From positions 24,225 to 88,224 of the forward strand of contig JASAND010023092.1 of NCBI GenBank assembly GCA_030248195.1: a stretch of DNA of 64,000 nt, given 5' to 3'. Under the pieces are notes generated by a model, which did no database searches, was not told the origin of the DNA, and saw nothing but the letters and a program-made list of their open reading frames with translations. The position numbers and the translations under genes were made by a program. Position 1 is the first letter of the stretch; each line of letters opens with the position of its first letter. This document shows positions 1 through 10,530 of the stretch, one piece after another. This stretch comes from Trissonchulus latispiculum. Taxonomy: Eukaryota; Nematoda; Enoplea; Enoplida; Ironidae.

Positions 1-478
1 GAAAATCAAAACCCTTGAAACTCACAGACAGTTTGCCCCTAATAGAGCCTAATATTTGGTAAAAAGCTGGGGTAGGCTAGGGGCTGTCAATTTTATTAGA
101 TCGAAAACGGCGCACGGTCACATCGCAACTTTTTGCCAAATTTCAAACTTTCAGCTGTTATAGCTGAAGAAGGAAGCAACGCTCGAAAACCGGAATACTT
201 TTAATATTTAGCACTAGTAACAGTTAACATCTATGGCTGAAAGTTTCAGAATTGGTCAAACCGTTAATCCACCAGAGCTGAAAAAACCTTTTTGAAAAAT
301 CCCATTTTTCGAACTAAAATTTGTACTTTGGCGTCCTGCCAAAAACGGTGTATATGAGATATATTGTTGCCCACCCTAAACTTTTTTAATTTGATATGTT
401 GGCTAACGTTAGGGGGGGGAAGTAGGTCTCTCCGACAATGTCGTGCCAACCCGTTCGTAGCCCCCCCCTTAACGGGCC
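1..478. repeat. Dispersed repeat, copy 1, carrying an empty transposon site
   Basis: This stretch repeats, in the same orientation, at 4269-4619 plus 5989-6110 with only scattered substitutions. The left end is cut by the window edge. At 351-352 the TA dinucleotide is intact here, whereas in the second copy a 1.37-kb element sits exactly at that TA. I see no coding potential. The family identity is unknown. Confidence 0.85.
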
Positions 479-712
479 AGGTTGGGGGCACACATTTTTA
501 ATTAATAATATTTAAGCACTGAAATTAACATATTAATAATAGAGATAGCCTAACAAGAAAACCGGGGCAAAACCCGTTTACCGGTGCAATTGCAGCAAAC
601 GCAACCGGCGCACGGACCCAGAAGCCAACCCTGCTACTACATACGCGAAACGCCTTAAGTCAACGGGCCGATCGGGTGTCTCTACTCTATGTCCTCTGCT
701 TCTGTTTTTCAG
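479..712. other. No feature recognised
   Basis: Low-copy sequence without a supported gene. It ends in a pyrimidine-rich tract and an AG at 711-712 that could act as a splice acceptor. Confidence 0.4.
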
Positions 713-869
713 GATTGTCTATTTATGTGCATATATTCTGAAAATGTTCAGAGACAGCCATACGGTTGGTGTGCGATCGGCATTCCAGACATGTCTGACT
801 GCGAATCCAGTCAATTTTTCCAGTCGATTTGAATGTTTGCGTCTAGACAAGATTTTGTGTTTCCAAGAG
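713..869 (+). CDS. Candidate orphan exon, unknown product
   Basis: A tract ending in TCTGTTTTTCAG precedes an open stretch of 157 bases, followed by a donor GTAAAT at 870. One frame, with the first base completing a split codon, is open throughout and contains several cysteines. A second frame is also open for most of the length. I recognise no family and found no neighbouring exon with a matching phase. The call rests only on splice-site context and could be chance. Confidence 0.2.
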
Positions 870-1269
870 GTAAATGCATTTTCTGAATACCAATTTTTGC
901 CGCAGCTGGTATGTCCCACCTACTCCAGGGCATACCAAAGTCTCCTTGAATAGCATAAAAGCCGCGACTGAGAGAGAGAAAGAAAGAGAGTCTTTGTCAT
1001 TGCTCTACAATTACTCTTTTCCCCACAGCCTGCGCTTTACGGGTTTTGGGGAGGGGATAACCCTTAATACCCCTGAAAACGTTTTATGAATTTTTCAACC
1101 TCACAGGCAAAGTGCGTTCGGGAATGAGGTCGGTATTAGTACAATGAGAAATTCTAGCTACCCAATGATCCTAGTTTCCAGAATTTTGGAACAGTCTCGG
1201 GCTCGGCCTTGCGATATGCAAAAGTGCTTAGTTTTCTGTGAACCTATGCTGTCATGCTGCGTTTCTGCA
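870..1269. other. No gene; short GA-rich tract
   Basis: I see no supported gene here. Positions 968-992 are a purine-rich GA microsatellite-like run. Confidence 0.4.
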
Positions 1270-1790
1270 GGAGTACAATGGGATAGCTTGTGGTCACGGT
1301 GTGTGTACACATTTGCAGTCTAAATCTCCATGTTTTCTTGTCGAAATCACAAACTTTGTATACATTACTGTTTCGAGCTTTAAAATGCAAGTACCTGGGC
1401 GCAAATAGTTCGACCAAAGGTAGATCATAGACAAGAATATGCCTCTGGGCACGTTCTCTATTATCAGAGCAAAAACCATGCGCTGATCATGGACAGTTGA
1501 CTCCTCCCCCTCCCCAGCAAATCCCCTCAAATCACTCATCACTTCAAAGAAATTAGCACTCTATGCATACTGGCTGATGCTCGAAGCAGACACGAATTAA
1601 ACAAACACACTGCTTGTGTTTTCGAGCTTAATCACGTAAACATAGAGCGAGTGAGCGTATTCCCGCTTCGACCAGGTACTGATTCGCGAGAATAAGGGTC
1701 AGAGTCTGATTTGCGGGAAAGGTGGTCAGCCGTTATCGATACAGAGGCCATGGTTTAGTGGCATACTCTTAGTATATATTACTGTGTGGG
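1270..1790. mobile_element. Degenerate copy of the CAAGAG foldback family
   Basis: The interior, roughly 1500-1680, resembles the interior of the better-preserved element at 15708-16054: a C-rich stretch, then CTCGAAGCAGACAC, then GCTTGTG followed by TTTTCGAGCTTA, then a stretch ending in TTCGACCA. The terminal repeats are badly eroded; GGCATACTCTTAGTATATAT near 1761 may be the remains of the right end. Boundaries are approximate. Confidence 0.5.
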
Positions 1791-2151
1791 CAACTACTTT
1801 TGCAAACCAGTTATTTGCCGAACTACTGGTTTTGACGAAGCGGTTGCTACTCACAAAGCATTAATGTAACTTAAAATTGCTATTTCTAGAAAAACGCTGC
1901 TGATTTTAGTGCTCTTGTTGACCTGCAATTATTAACCAGTGCGAATGGCGTTTCTTCAAATCTGCCGACAACGTTTGCTGCAGTTCCTGGTCGCATACTG
2001 CGTCTGCGAATTTTTTCTTGTTCTTGGTAATGTTTACAGTGAAGTATATTTTAGACAGAACACCGTTTAAAATGGCATTAGAAGTGCACATTCAGTATTG
2101 ATCCTTTTGTTTCCTAGCGTCCTTCAAAGTTGAGCTAGGTATGTGCTAAAC
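1791..2151. other. No feature recognised
   Basis: AT-rich sequence with no supported gene or repeat. Confidence 0.4.
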
Positions 2152-2155
2152 TTAA

Positions 2156-3167
2156 GGTGCTGGTATCGTTTTGTGCAGTGCTTTTGTGGGTATTTTTTGA
2201 AACGCCATAACTTTCGCACTTTTGTGAGTTGGAAAGAGCTTTATACATCATTTTAAAGCTTATAATCTGTAGATGCTCATGAGACATGAGAGTACGAAAC
2301 TAGTAAAACTCCGCGAAAAATAGCGAAAATTTTCTGACTTACTGACATCTGACAGGCTGAATATAGACCAAACATTTTTGAACATCGATTTCTCAAAACT
2401 GTGGAATCGGCCAAAATTTTTTCTTGTGCTGTCCTATAAAGGACATGTGGGCCGAGGGATATTTTTTTGGATTTGGCTCAGCAGGTCTTAACGCTCAAGA
2501 AAATCCATTAAATGTGCGGTGACACGATATTTCGCAACTTTGCATTGAGTTTTTTCGCAACTGGAGATGTTTTAGCTCAAACCAAGAAAAATGTCCCTCC
2601 GCAATAGTGCGAATTCTCATCCTGCCAAAAATCACGCGAATCCATTGGGTAGTTTTTGAGAAATCGATGTTCAAAACAAAATAATCGCAGTTTTGCCAAA
2701 ATGGTTTTTCGGCCAAATCTCTAGCTTAGAGCAACAAACTCCGGCTAATAGGCATTGATAAAATGTTTAGAGTGTGTATCGATCGAGTATAAATTAACCA
2801 AAATTGTCCGTACGATTTGGCAGTAATTTTGAAAAAAACTGATTTTCTCGAAAACGGCCATTTTTGGACCCCAAAAATCGTTTTTTGCTTATACTGACTT
2901 AACGACAAGAGATAGCTCAAAAGTTGTAAAAGCAAAAATGTACATTTTTGTGTCCTCTTTCCAGCCATACCAACCAATCTGGTGTCTCGACTATGTGCTG
3001 AGAGAATAATGGCAAAAACCAAAAATTTCCTATCTTTGCACCTAAAAGTGCGGGACTGGTCCCAGAATGTTAAAGAGCACCGAAATTGTATATTGGGAAA
3101 GTTTCATCCACTTTCATAAAGAATTAAAGCCTATAGGGTCAAATTTACACAAAACGATACCAGCACC
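2156..3167 (+). mobile_element. TTAA-flanked non-autonomous element, copy 1
   Basis: The 1012-bp unit starts with GGTGCTGGTATCGTTTTGTG and ends with the exact reverse complement. TTAA stands directly outside both ends (2152-2155 and 3168-3171). The TTAA target and terminal inverted repeats suggest a piggyBac- or Kolobok-type non-autonomous element. It has no transposase. A second copy lies inverted at 10531-11539 and a diverged third at 16321-17313. The 285 bases to the right (3172-3456) are also shared with copy 2, so that flank was duplicated together with the element or is part of a larger unit. Confidence 0.8.
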
Positions 3168-3171
3168 TTAA

Positions 3172-3456
3172 GCATAGTAAAAGAGAAAGTTACATAGAAC
3201 AGCGTGTGGCCAAAAAAGCTCAGCCGTATAAATAGATACGTAGTTCTACCACTACGCACATTTTGTGACGCCTTTTTTTTAGCTTTGAAAAATACTTGCA
3301 GCACATTTCAGCACTGGCTCCACGCTTATTCAAGATACAGAAATGGCATTTTATAATTGCACTCAACCCACACAAACAGTTTTATGAAAGAAGTAGCAAT
3401 TTTTCAACAACAAAACAGGGCTCATAAGGGTTGCTGTAACAAGTGTATACCGTGCC
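3172..3456 (+). repeat. Flank duplicated together with the TTAA element
   Basis: Matches, in inverted orientation, 10239-10526 beside copy 2 of the TTAA element. It ends at GTATACCGTGCC. No terminal structure or coding potential was seen. Confidence 0.75.
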
Positions 3457-4268
3457 AAAATTGCCATTTTTCACAATTTCATTATCCTATTGTTAATCGC
3501 TAACGCGTTCGCTCGATAATCACAAGAAGTAGGCCCCAAAAGGGGCAGTATTCCTTTATAGACATTTTCTTTATTCAAATGCAAATTTGTATTTGTAGGA
3601 AGCTCCAGGTGTAAAATAATCCTTAGATCAATGTATGCTTTTCTGTGAGATACAATCAACGTGCGAAATATTGGGTGTTGTAGGTCTATACGGGTGGAGG
3701 TTAACTAAAGTCTAATGAGCTGTGGTTTACCAAATGAACCCAACTTTGCTCCAATTAATACTCCAAGTGTCTGTCTTAACTTATGTAAAAATGACGTGAT
3801 TTCGTTAATCCCTGCGTTCGCAGTGCTAGATTACATTATCGATATTGTCGCTGTAATTTGGTGCCATTTCGAAGATGTGAGCCAATTACTCCAAATTACT
3901 GTGGCAGAATCGGCTGAAACTTTGCGCATTACAGGCCAGTGAGTGTACCAAGATATGCAGAAAGCTAGGTCACTAAACCTCGCTGCAGTGTTTAGAAATG
4001 CAAGACTGATTTCTCGAAGGAAGGATGGCTATCGCTCCAAAAAGCTCTAAGACAGTTGTAAGCGCATACTGAACGAAGGAAGTGTCATATCGAAAAACGG
4101 ATTTCATATTCGGATTCAGCAGGTCAAATAACCCCTATAATAACCACCTTTTCAGCGAAATCGGAGACAAAAAATTCTTTGACCCCATTTTTACTGCGCT
4201 TAGCTAGCTTTTCAGGCCTAAAAATAAGGGTTATTTCTTAACAAAAAGTTTGCTAGCACACTAACCAG
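3457..4268. other. No feature recognised
   Basis: Low-copy sequence. No convincing exon or repeat was found. Confidence 0.4.
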
Positions 4269-6110
4269 AAAATCAAAACCCTTGAAACTCACAGACAGTT
4301 TGCCCCTAATAGAGCCTAATATTTGGTAAAAAGCTGGGGTAGGCTAGGGGCTGTCAATTTTATTAGATCGAAAACGGCGCACGGTCACATCGCAACTTTT
4401 CGCCAAATTTCAAACTTTGAGCTGTTATAGCTGAAGAAGGAAGCAACGCTCGAAAGCCGGAATACTTTTAGTATTTAGCACTAGTAACAGATAACATTTA
4501 TGGCTGAAAGTTTCAGAATTGGTCAAACCGTTAATCCGCCAGAGCTGAAAACACCTTTTTGAAAAATCCCATTTTTCCCACCAAAATTTGTACTTTGGCA
4601 TCCTGCCAAAAACGGTGTAGGGTAAAACGGGGTAATAAGGAACACCTGATAATAAGGGACAATGTTGCGGTTTTTTCGAATGTCACTTCGCATTAGAAAA
4701 ACAATCCTTTTGGACAATACAGCAAACGAAAACCCTGTTTCTCCTCTATCGAATGACGTCTCGATCATGTAATAGATGTTATCCAAGCAAAAGATATTAA
4801 GAATTATTTGGAAGTACTCGTTTTCTGTATTTTCAATTCGTCCTACTTTTTCAAATTTCAAAGATTTTAAATTGAGCTACCATACTCAATTTTCTTATTT
4901 GGACAGCAAGGTTTACATCGTTAGAACGAGCAAAATGTGGCGAATATTGTAGCGTCGTTCTTTTTAAAGAATTTGGTCGTTTCCAAGATTTTTGGCCTGT
5001 TTTGCAAGATACACTTTTCCAGCTAATAAGGGACAGCTATTTCGGCTATTAAGGGACGTTGGGGGGACAAATAGGGACAATTCAGGGTATTAAGGGACAC
5101 CGTGGAGTTGTACATTTTTGGTGCCATTAGGTACTATTTAGGATGCCGAACATTTTTCCTTCTTGGACCACCTGTCGAAAATTCTTCTAGCTCTCCGTAC
5201 TGCCATTTTAAAATCTTAAGATCAAAGAAACTTGCCGCATATATGTTATTCTGCTCCATATTTGAGCTTACGTCAAAACACAGATCTGAATACCAAATAA
5301 TTTTTAGCTAATGTCAGATGAATGACTGTGATGCAACCAAAATTCGTGATTAATTCCCAATTCGAGTAAAACTCTTAAAAGCGGTAGAACTCTTTGATCT
5401 TCAAACTTTAAAACTGCTATAGTAAACGCAGGAAGCATTTTCAATAAATGGTGCAATGATAAAAAATGTTCAGCATCATAGACTCTATCAAGAAAAAGAT
5501 TTTTTACAAAATTTTAAAATTTTAAAAAAATTTAAAATTTAAAATTTTTTGAATTTTTGAAAATCTTGAGGCTTAAATAGCATTAAATTCAAAGTCTTGA
5601 GGTATTTAGACCTATTTTGAAATTATTCAAATTTTGATTATTTAGCTGGAGTGTTAGTGGGCTAAACAGTAGGGCCAATTTACACACAAATCATATGCTG
5701 TCCCTTAATATCCAGGCCTGTCCCTTAATATCCCTGATTATGTCCCTTAAAACCCGGTTTTCGAAAAAATGGCAATCTTTTCCAATTTTATTAACATATT
5801 CCAAAATTCTTTCACCTGAGCAAAATAAACACTATAGCAAAAAATTCAGAACAAACAAAGCTTCAATTTGATACATAAATCATAAAATTTGGTTGCGTAT
5901 TGAACCAGATAGAAAGGTTTAATCTTTCATCTTAGTGAAATCTTCGGAAATGCAAAACGTTTTTGTCCCTTATTACCCCGTTTTACCCTATATGAGATAT
6001 ATTGTTGCCCACCCTAAACTTTTTTACTTTGATATATATGTTGGCTAACGTTGGGAGGAAAAGTAGCTCTTTCCGACGATGTCGTGCCAACCCCTTCGTA
6101 GCCCCCCCTT
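4269..6110. repeat. Dispersed repeat, copy 2, split by a TA-targeting MITE
   Basis: Direct repeat of 1-478. The two halves (4269-4619 and 5989-6110) join seamlessly once the 1369-bp insertion and one copy of the duplicated TA are removed. Confidence 0.85.
4620..5988. mobile_element. TA-flanked MITE (Tc1/mariner-like target) with GGGAC subterminal motifs
   Basis: The ends are GGGTAAAACGGGGTAATAAG and its inverted copy. The insert is flanked by TA at 4618-4619 and 5989-5990, and the empty TA is preserved at 351-352, which fixes the boundaries. The motif AAGGGAC recurs several times in the left half (near 4650, 5027, 5050 and 5091), and its reverse complement recurs in the right half (near 5699-5750 and 5966). 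These could be subterminal transposase-binding motifs. No transposase is encoded. Confidence 0.88.
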
Positions 6111-6111
6111 A

Positions 6112-6440
6112 TGTCGTTTAAGCCCCGTAAATCTACGGAGCTTAAAATAACTGATTTTGAACTGCATTTAAGTGGTCTACTTAAACTACTTAATCTAAGT
6201 AGTTTTTATGAAAGCAGTTCTACTTAAACGGCTTAAAGTTTAAGTCGCTGAAAGTTAAAGTAGACTTGTATTTGTGAAACGCCACTTTACTTAAAGTTTA
6301 AGTAGCTGGCTCTTTGTGAAATGGGTTCTACTTGAACGACTTAAGTTAAGTCGTTTAAGTCGTTTAAGCCGTTTAAGTAGAAGTTGGTTTCACAAAAACC
6401 ACTTCGTTTAAGTTAAGCCGTTTAAGTAGTTTTTGTGAAT
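6112..6440. repeat. Degenerate TTTAAG-rich repeat
   Basis: A 330-bp tract built from imperfect copies, on both strands, of motifs such as GTTTAAGTAG and CGTTTAAGTCG, with interspersed GTGAAA. It may be a small transposon with internal subrepeats. I could not define its ends. Confidence 0.6.
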
Positions 6441-6445
6441 CGACC

Positions 6446-7603
6446 CCAAGAGTTAATGATACCAAGAGCACATAATATAAGAGTATGAAACGCTTATACT
6501 AGCATGTACAAATCATGCTAGGTATGCTCGGTTCATTAACTCGGGACCCCCCCCCGTAACTTCCGGGGGGGTCCCACTTTGCACTAATTACACGCTTTCA
6601 TATAAGCGTGTGTCTGCTCGCTGATTGGCACGTGCAACAATTTTTATATCATTGGAAAGAGCACAAAAAATGCTAGGAAAGTTGTCGAATTAGTTTTTTG
6701 ATTGTACTAACCTAATTAAAGTTATAATTAATTAATTAAAAATAACTAATAAATTACCTACAGTAAGCCTCAGGCTAGTGGGCCAATCAGCGAGCAGACA
6801 CACGCTTATATGAAAGCGTGTAATTAGTGCAAAGTGGGACCCCCCCCCGGAAGTTACCGGGGGGGGGGGTCCCGAGTTAATGAACCGAGCATATCTAGCA
6901 TGATTTGTACATGCTAGTGTAAGAGTTTCATACTCTTTATTATGTACTCTTGATAATACCAAGAGTAAGACACTCAGCTCTTCCGAATAGAATAAGCTTG
7001 CAAGATGCTTTAAACATTAAGGCCGAAATCTCGGGTGGGGGCTTATCAGCATGTAAACATACAACGCTGACATTTTTTAAATATGGGCGTTTTATACAAA
7101 TTAAATACTATAACTTGAGCTAGGCAAATTGTACATACAGCATTAATTGTTATATCATTATGTTGCGTAGAACGAGATCTTTTTAACGATGTAAAAATTA
7201 TATAGTTTGGTTTAGGTAATCTATTACAAAACCGGCAATAAAGCATCCTTGCCAAGAAAATTCTGAGAATTTCATCATTTCTTAGAAATGCCTTACGTTG
7301 TTGCTGAATTTATGAGGGATTGCCTAAACCGAACTATATAATTTTTATATCGTTAAAAAGATCTCGTTCTACACAAAATAATGATATAAAAATTATTGCT
7401 GTCCTATTTTTCTAGCTCAATTTATAGTATTTAATTTGTCGAAAACTCCCATAATTAAGCAATGTCAGCGTTGTATGCTTACACACTGAGAAGCCCCGCC
7501 CCCGAGATTTCGGCCTTAATGTTACGAGCATCCTGCAAGCTTATACTATTAGCAAGAGTATTAGGAAGAGCTGAGTGTCTTACTTTGGTATTATAAACTC
7601 TTG
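6446..7603. mobile_element. CAAGAG-terminus foldback, family B copy 1, hosting a nested element
   Basis: The outer parts of this unit (6446-6462 and 6953-7603) form a long imperfect inverted repeat: AGAGTAAGACACTCAGCTCTTCC on the left mirrors AGGAAGAGCTGAGTGTCTTACT on the right. A close relative is at 60875-61477. The left terminus is interrupted by a family A element (6463-6952). The right end lies 28 bp before the acceptor-bounded exon at 7632. Non-coding. Confidence 0.75.
6463..6952. mobile_element. CAAGAG-terminus foldback, family A copy 1, nested
   Basis: The 490-bp unit starts CAAGAGCACATAATATAAG and ends with the inverted form. The arms (about 6463-6631 and 6780-6952) are close to perfect inverted repeats containing C- and G-runs. 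It is inserted in the terminus of family B copy 1. The 7 bases before it (ATGATAC) and after it (ATAATAC) differ at one position, consistent with a 7-bp target-site duplication. Confidence 0.8.
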
Positions 7604-7631
7604 GTGAAACTTATGATTTGTCTTTATTTAG

Positions 7632-8719
7632 GAACAGAGAAGGTGTTAGAGGTAAGAAGCTATTATAAAGCAGATCCACCTAACAAGGAACTTAGATGCT
7701 ATCCAGGGGAGGGGCAAGTAAATGCAATCTATGTCGGATGGGGGACCAATATGGATGAAATTGGCATCCGATGCAACAAGGCTGGTGCTTTCAAGTGGTA
7801 TTATGGAATAAAAGGAGACGAACCTGATCATACGGGCGAGTAAGACTTTTCAGACTATCACATGCGAGACGTCTCTTTTCTCTACTAAATGACTGCTCAA
7901 CTTACACACTAAGTATAACACCTTGCATCCCAGCTGACCTGACGCGTCCAGTAGGTTTATGTTCAAGCTATACTGGTGGGTGCTGTCCTTGATACGAGAA
8001 AAGGAAAGTCCCACTCCAATAATTTGGGCAGCCGGGCTGTGGCCGGGCCGCTGCTTTTAGGGGGCCGTCCACTACCGTTCTCCGAGGTAGTGTTCACCAC
8101 CGACCCCTCTGTCCCAAGCCAAACACATGCATGTTCCTGATGAATATTATAATGTAGTGATTCTTTCACAGTGCTATACACTAGATACGATGCAACTTTG
8201 CGTTGTTTTCAACCCCGTGCAAATGAGTGACTCCAACACTTTATTGAAGACTATCTCAGTTAACCAATTTTTCCAGTGGCACATCAAGCAAATTTAGACA
8301 TGATCTGTAGGATTCCAAATAGACAGGAGAAGGAATGGACTTTGCGATGTATATCAAAATATTTGGTTTTTCTGCCCGACACGACCTTTTCTGTTCAATA
8401 AATCGGGAGTTTCTCAATAAAGCAATGAGCAAAAGCTTTTTCGAATTGCAGACTTCACTGTAAAAGTGAACACAATGTGATTGGAGTACAACTCTCAGGA
8501 TATGGAAGAGATTGGTATGCCATATCACTAATCTGTTCCCATTGGGATAATAAGACAATAGTAAGCCAAACCAGTTTCATGGGCAATCATGATGATCCTT
8601 ACGAAAAGGAAAAGGACAAAGTGATATGTCCGGATGGGTATCGCGTCATCGGAATGCAAGGCGAAGCGGGATATACCACTATGGATCAGCTCTATATAAT
8701 TTGTTCGGACAAATATTGA
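7632..8719 (+). CDS. Cysteine-containing three-repeat protein, 3' two exons (lectin-like fold suspected)
   Basis: Exons 7632-7839 and 8452-8719 are joined by a canonical intron (donor GTAAGA, acceptor TTGCAG). The phases match across the junction, giving 157 residues to a TGA at 8717. An AG acceptor and split codon at the left end show that at least one upstream exon is missing; I could not find it. The protein contains three repeats of about 30 residues, each beginning near a Cys, passing through a V-x-(A/G)-(I/V/M) strand and a Gly-rich turn, and ending in a hydrophobic strand such as DEIGIRC, YAISLIC or DQLYIIC. Threefold repetition is typical of beta-prism or trefoil folds such as VMO1-like or lectin domains. 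That assignment is inference; I do not recognise the family. The two foldback elements directly upstream may lie in the preceding intron. Confidence 0.6.
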
Positions 8720-8759
8720 GTCTTCAATAGGACAAGCCAGCTGAGCTAATGCACTGAAA

Positions 8760-8765
8760 AATAAA
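8760..8765 (+). promoter_or_regulatory. Polyadenylation signal of the 7632-8719 gene
   Basis: AATAAA lies 41 bases after the TGA stop, which supports a genuine 3' end there. Confidence 0.6.
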
Positions 8766-9050
8766 TCATTAAATTAACTGTAACGACAAGCTTGTAAATT
8801 AAAGACATGGTTTGGATTTCACTTCAACTCAGTGCAGCAATGATTATGTTTGTTAGTCCAAGGAATTCGCTAAAACACTGCTGGCAGCTATATATTGACT
8901 CCAAATCCAAGTTTCAACTTATCCGTATAGTGTTAAATAGGAGTTTGAAATGTCTCTGTATTAAAGTTGAGCAGCACAAGTAGGATTATTTTTGGCTCGG
9001 AGCCAGAAAAACGGCCAGCTCAGTAGTAAGGGGTGCTAAAATGGTGTAGA
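8766..9050. other. No feature recognised
   Basis: Low-copy sequence between the 3' end of the small gene and a minisatellite. Confidence 0.4.
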
Positions 9051-9057
9051 ATTAGGG

Positions 9058-9255
9058 GGGGGGGGGTTATGAGGTGGTGGATCCCTTTGTGAGGTGGTAT
9101 GTGGACCCCTTTTGGGAGGGGGGTTTTGGGGTTGTGGACCCCTTTTTGGGAGGAGGTATGTGCCTTTTTGGGAGGGGGTATGTGGACCCCCTTTCTGAGG
9201 TGGTATGTGAACCCCCTTTTTTAGGGGTATGTGGACCCTATGGACCCATGTCCGA
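9058..9255. repeat. Minisatellite, unit about 30-35 bp
   Basis: Imperfect tandem copies around GAGGTGGTATGTGGACCCC and TTTTTGGGAGGGGG. The open frames seen here on both strands are products of the repeat, not genes. Confidence 0.8.
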
Positions 9256-9800
9256 AACCGCGGTCGACCAAAGGTCAAATTTCAAACTTGTCCATTTTCG
9301 TCCGGAAAACTGTATCTAGGGGGTTTTCGGGGTCCGGGATTTCAAAAATGACCTTAGTTTTGTTCTATTTTGTAACCTCCATGCTGTAAGGGACCCATAA
9401 CCGGAACCATGGTCGACCAAAGGTCAAATTTGAAAATTGAACATTTTCTTTGGAAAAACTTTGTCTAGGGGTAACTTGCTGTCGTAGATTTCAAAAATGA
9501 GCTTAGATTTTTGCTAGGATCAAAGATCCGTGCTGTGTTGCGTGCTGTACATGTCCGGTCGACCCAAGGTCAAATTTAAAAGTTGATCAATTTCGCCCGG
9601 AAAACTTTATCTAGGGGTAACTTTGGGTGGTAGAAACCAAAAATGACCTTTGTTTTGGACTAGAATCAAAGCTCCGTGCTGCTTTGCGTGCTGTACATGT
9701 CCGGTCGACCCAAGATCAAATTCCAACCTTGTCCAATTTCGTCCGGAAAACTTTATCTAGTGTGTTATCGTAGTCGTAGAATCTAAAAATGGCATCAGAA
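9256..9800. repeat. Tandem repeat, four copies of about 130-150 bp
   Basis: Each copy contains GGTCGACC, AAGGTCAAATT or a variant, a CCGGAAAACT-like block and TATCTAGGGG or a variant, followed by an AAAATGACC-like block. Copies begin near 9258, 9410, 9555 and 9700 and are well diverged. Confidence 0.75.
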
Positions 9801-9909
9801 TGTGGCTCCTGTGAATGACCAGTGGTCAAATATGTGTTGGAGCATTTTTGTGGTTACAACTGTGAAGCGACTGCTAGAATTGCCCATAGCGGCGGATGTC
9901 TTTTATTTG

Positions 9910-10135
9910 ACAAAAACACTACACAACAAACACACTGTACAACGAAAGTATTGAACAACACTGCACAACAAACACACTGCACAATAAACACACTGCACAA
10001 CAAAAGACTGTACAATAAAACCCTAGACAACAAACATGATGTACAGCAAAACTACTGTAGAACAGACGCCCTACACAAACAAAACTACTTACTGTAACTG
10101 AACTGCACAACGAAACTAATGTAACATCAAAACGC
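9910..10135. repeat. Minisatellite of ACAACAAACACACTGC-like units
   Basis: About a dozen imperfect 15-17 bp units with the core CACAACAAACACACTG. Non-coding. Confidence 0.75.
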
Positions 10136-10238
10136 TGATAAAACCAATAATAAAGTCAAATCACTGATTGCAGTTCAAAAATTCTCGAATTAGCTGAGCA
10201 GCTTTGTGTTCGGAGCAATGTCGTCGGTATCGCACGGA

Positions 10239-10526
10239 GGCACGGTATACACTTGTTACAACAACCCTTATGAGCCCTGTTTTGTTGTTGAAAAATTGCT
10301 ACTTCTTTCATAAAACTGTTTGTGTGGGTTGAGTGCAATTATAAAATGCCATTTCTGTATCTTGAATAAGCGTGGAGCCAGTGCTGAAATGTGCTGCAAG
10401 TATTTTTCAAAGCTAAAAAAAGGCGTCACAAAATGTGCGTAGTGGTAGAACTACGTATCTATTTATACAGCTGACTTTTTTGGCCACACGCTGTTCTATG
10501 CTGCTTTTCTCTTTTACTATGCTTAA
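10239..10526 (-). repeat. Flank duplicated together with the TTAA element (copy 2)
   Basis: Inverted match to 3172-3456, adjoining the left side of TTAA element copy 2. Confidence 0.75.
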
Positions 10527-10530
10527 ACGA

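Noticed and set aside
9036..9319. Overlapping open frames on both strands
   Set aside because: Both follow the 30-35 bp minisatellite and show no protein features apart from the repeat.
9915..10135. Possible CRISPR-like array (regular short repeats)
   Set aside because: Units are contiguous and variable without unique spacers, and the context is a eukaryotic genome; it is a minisatellite.
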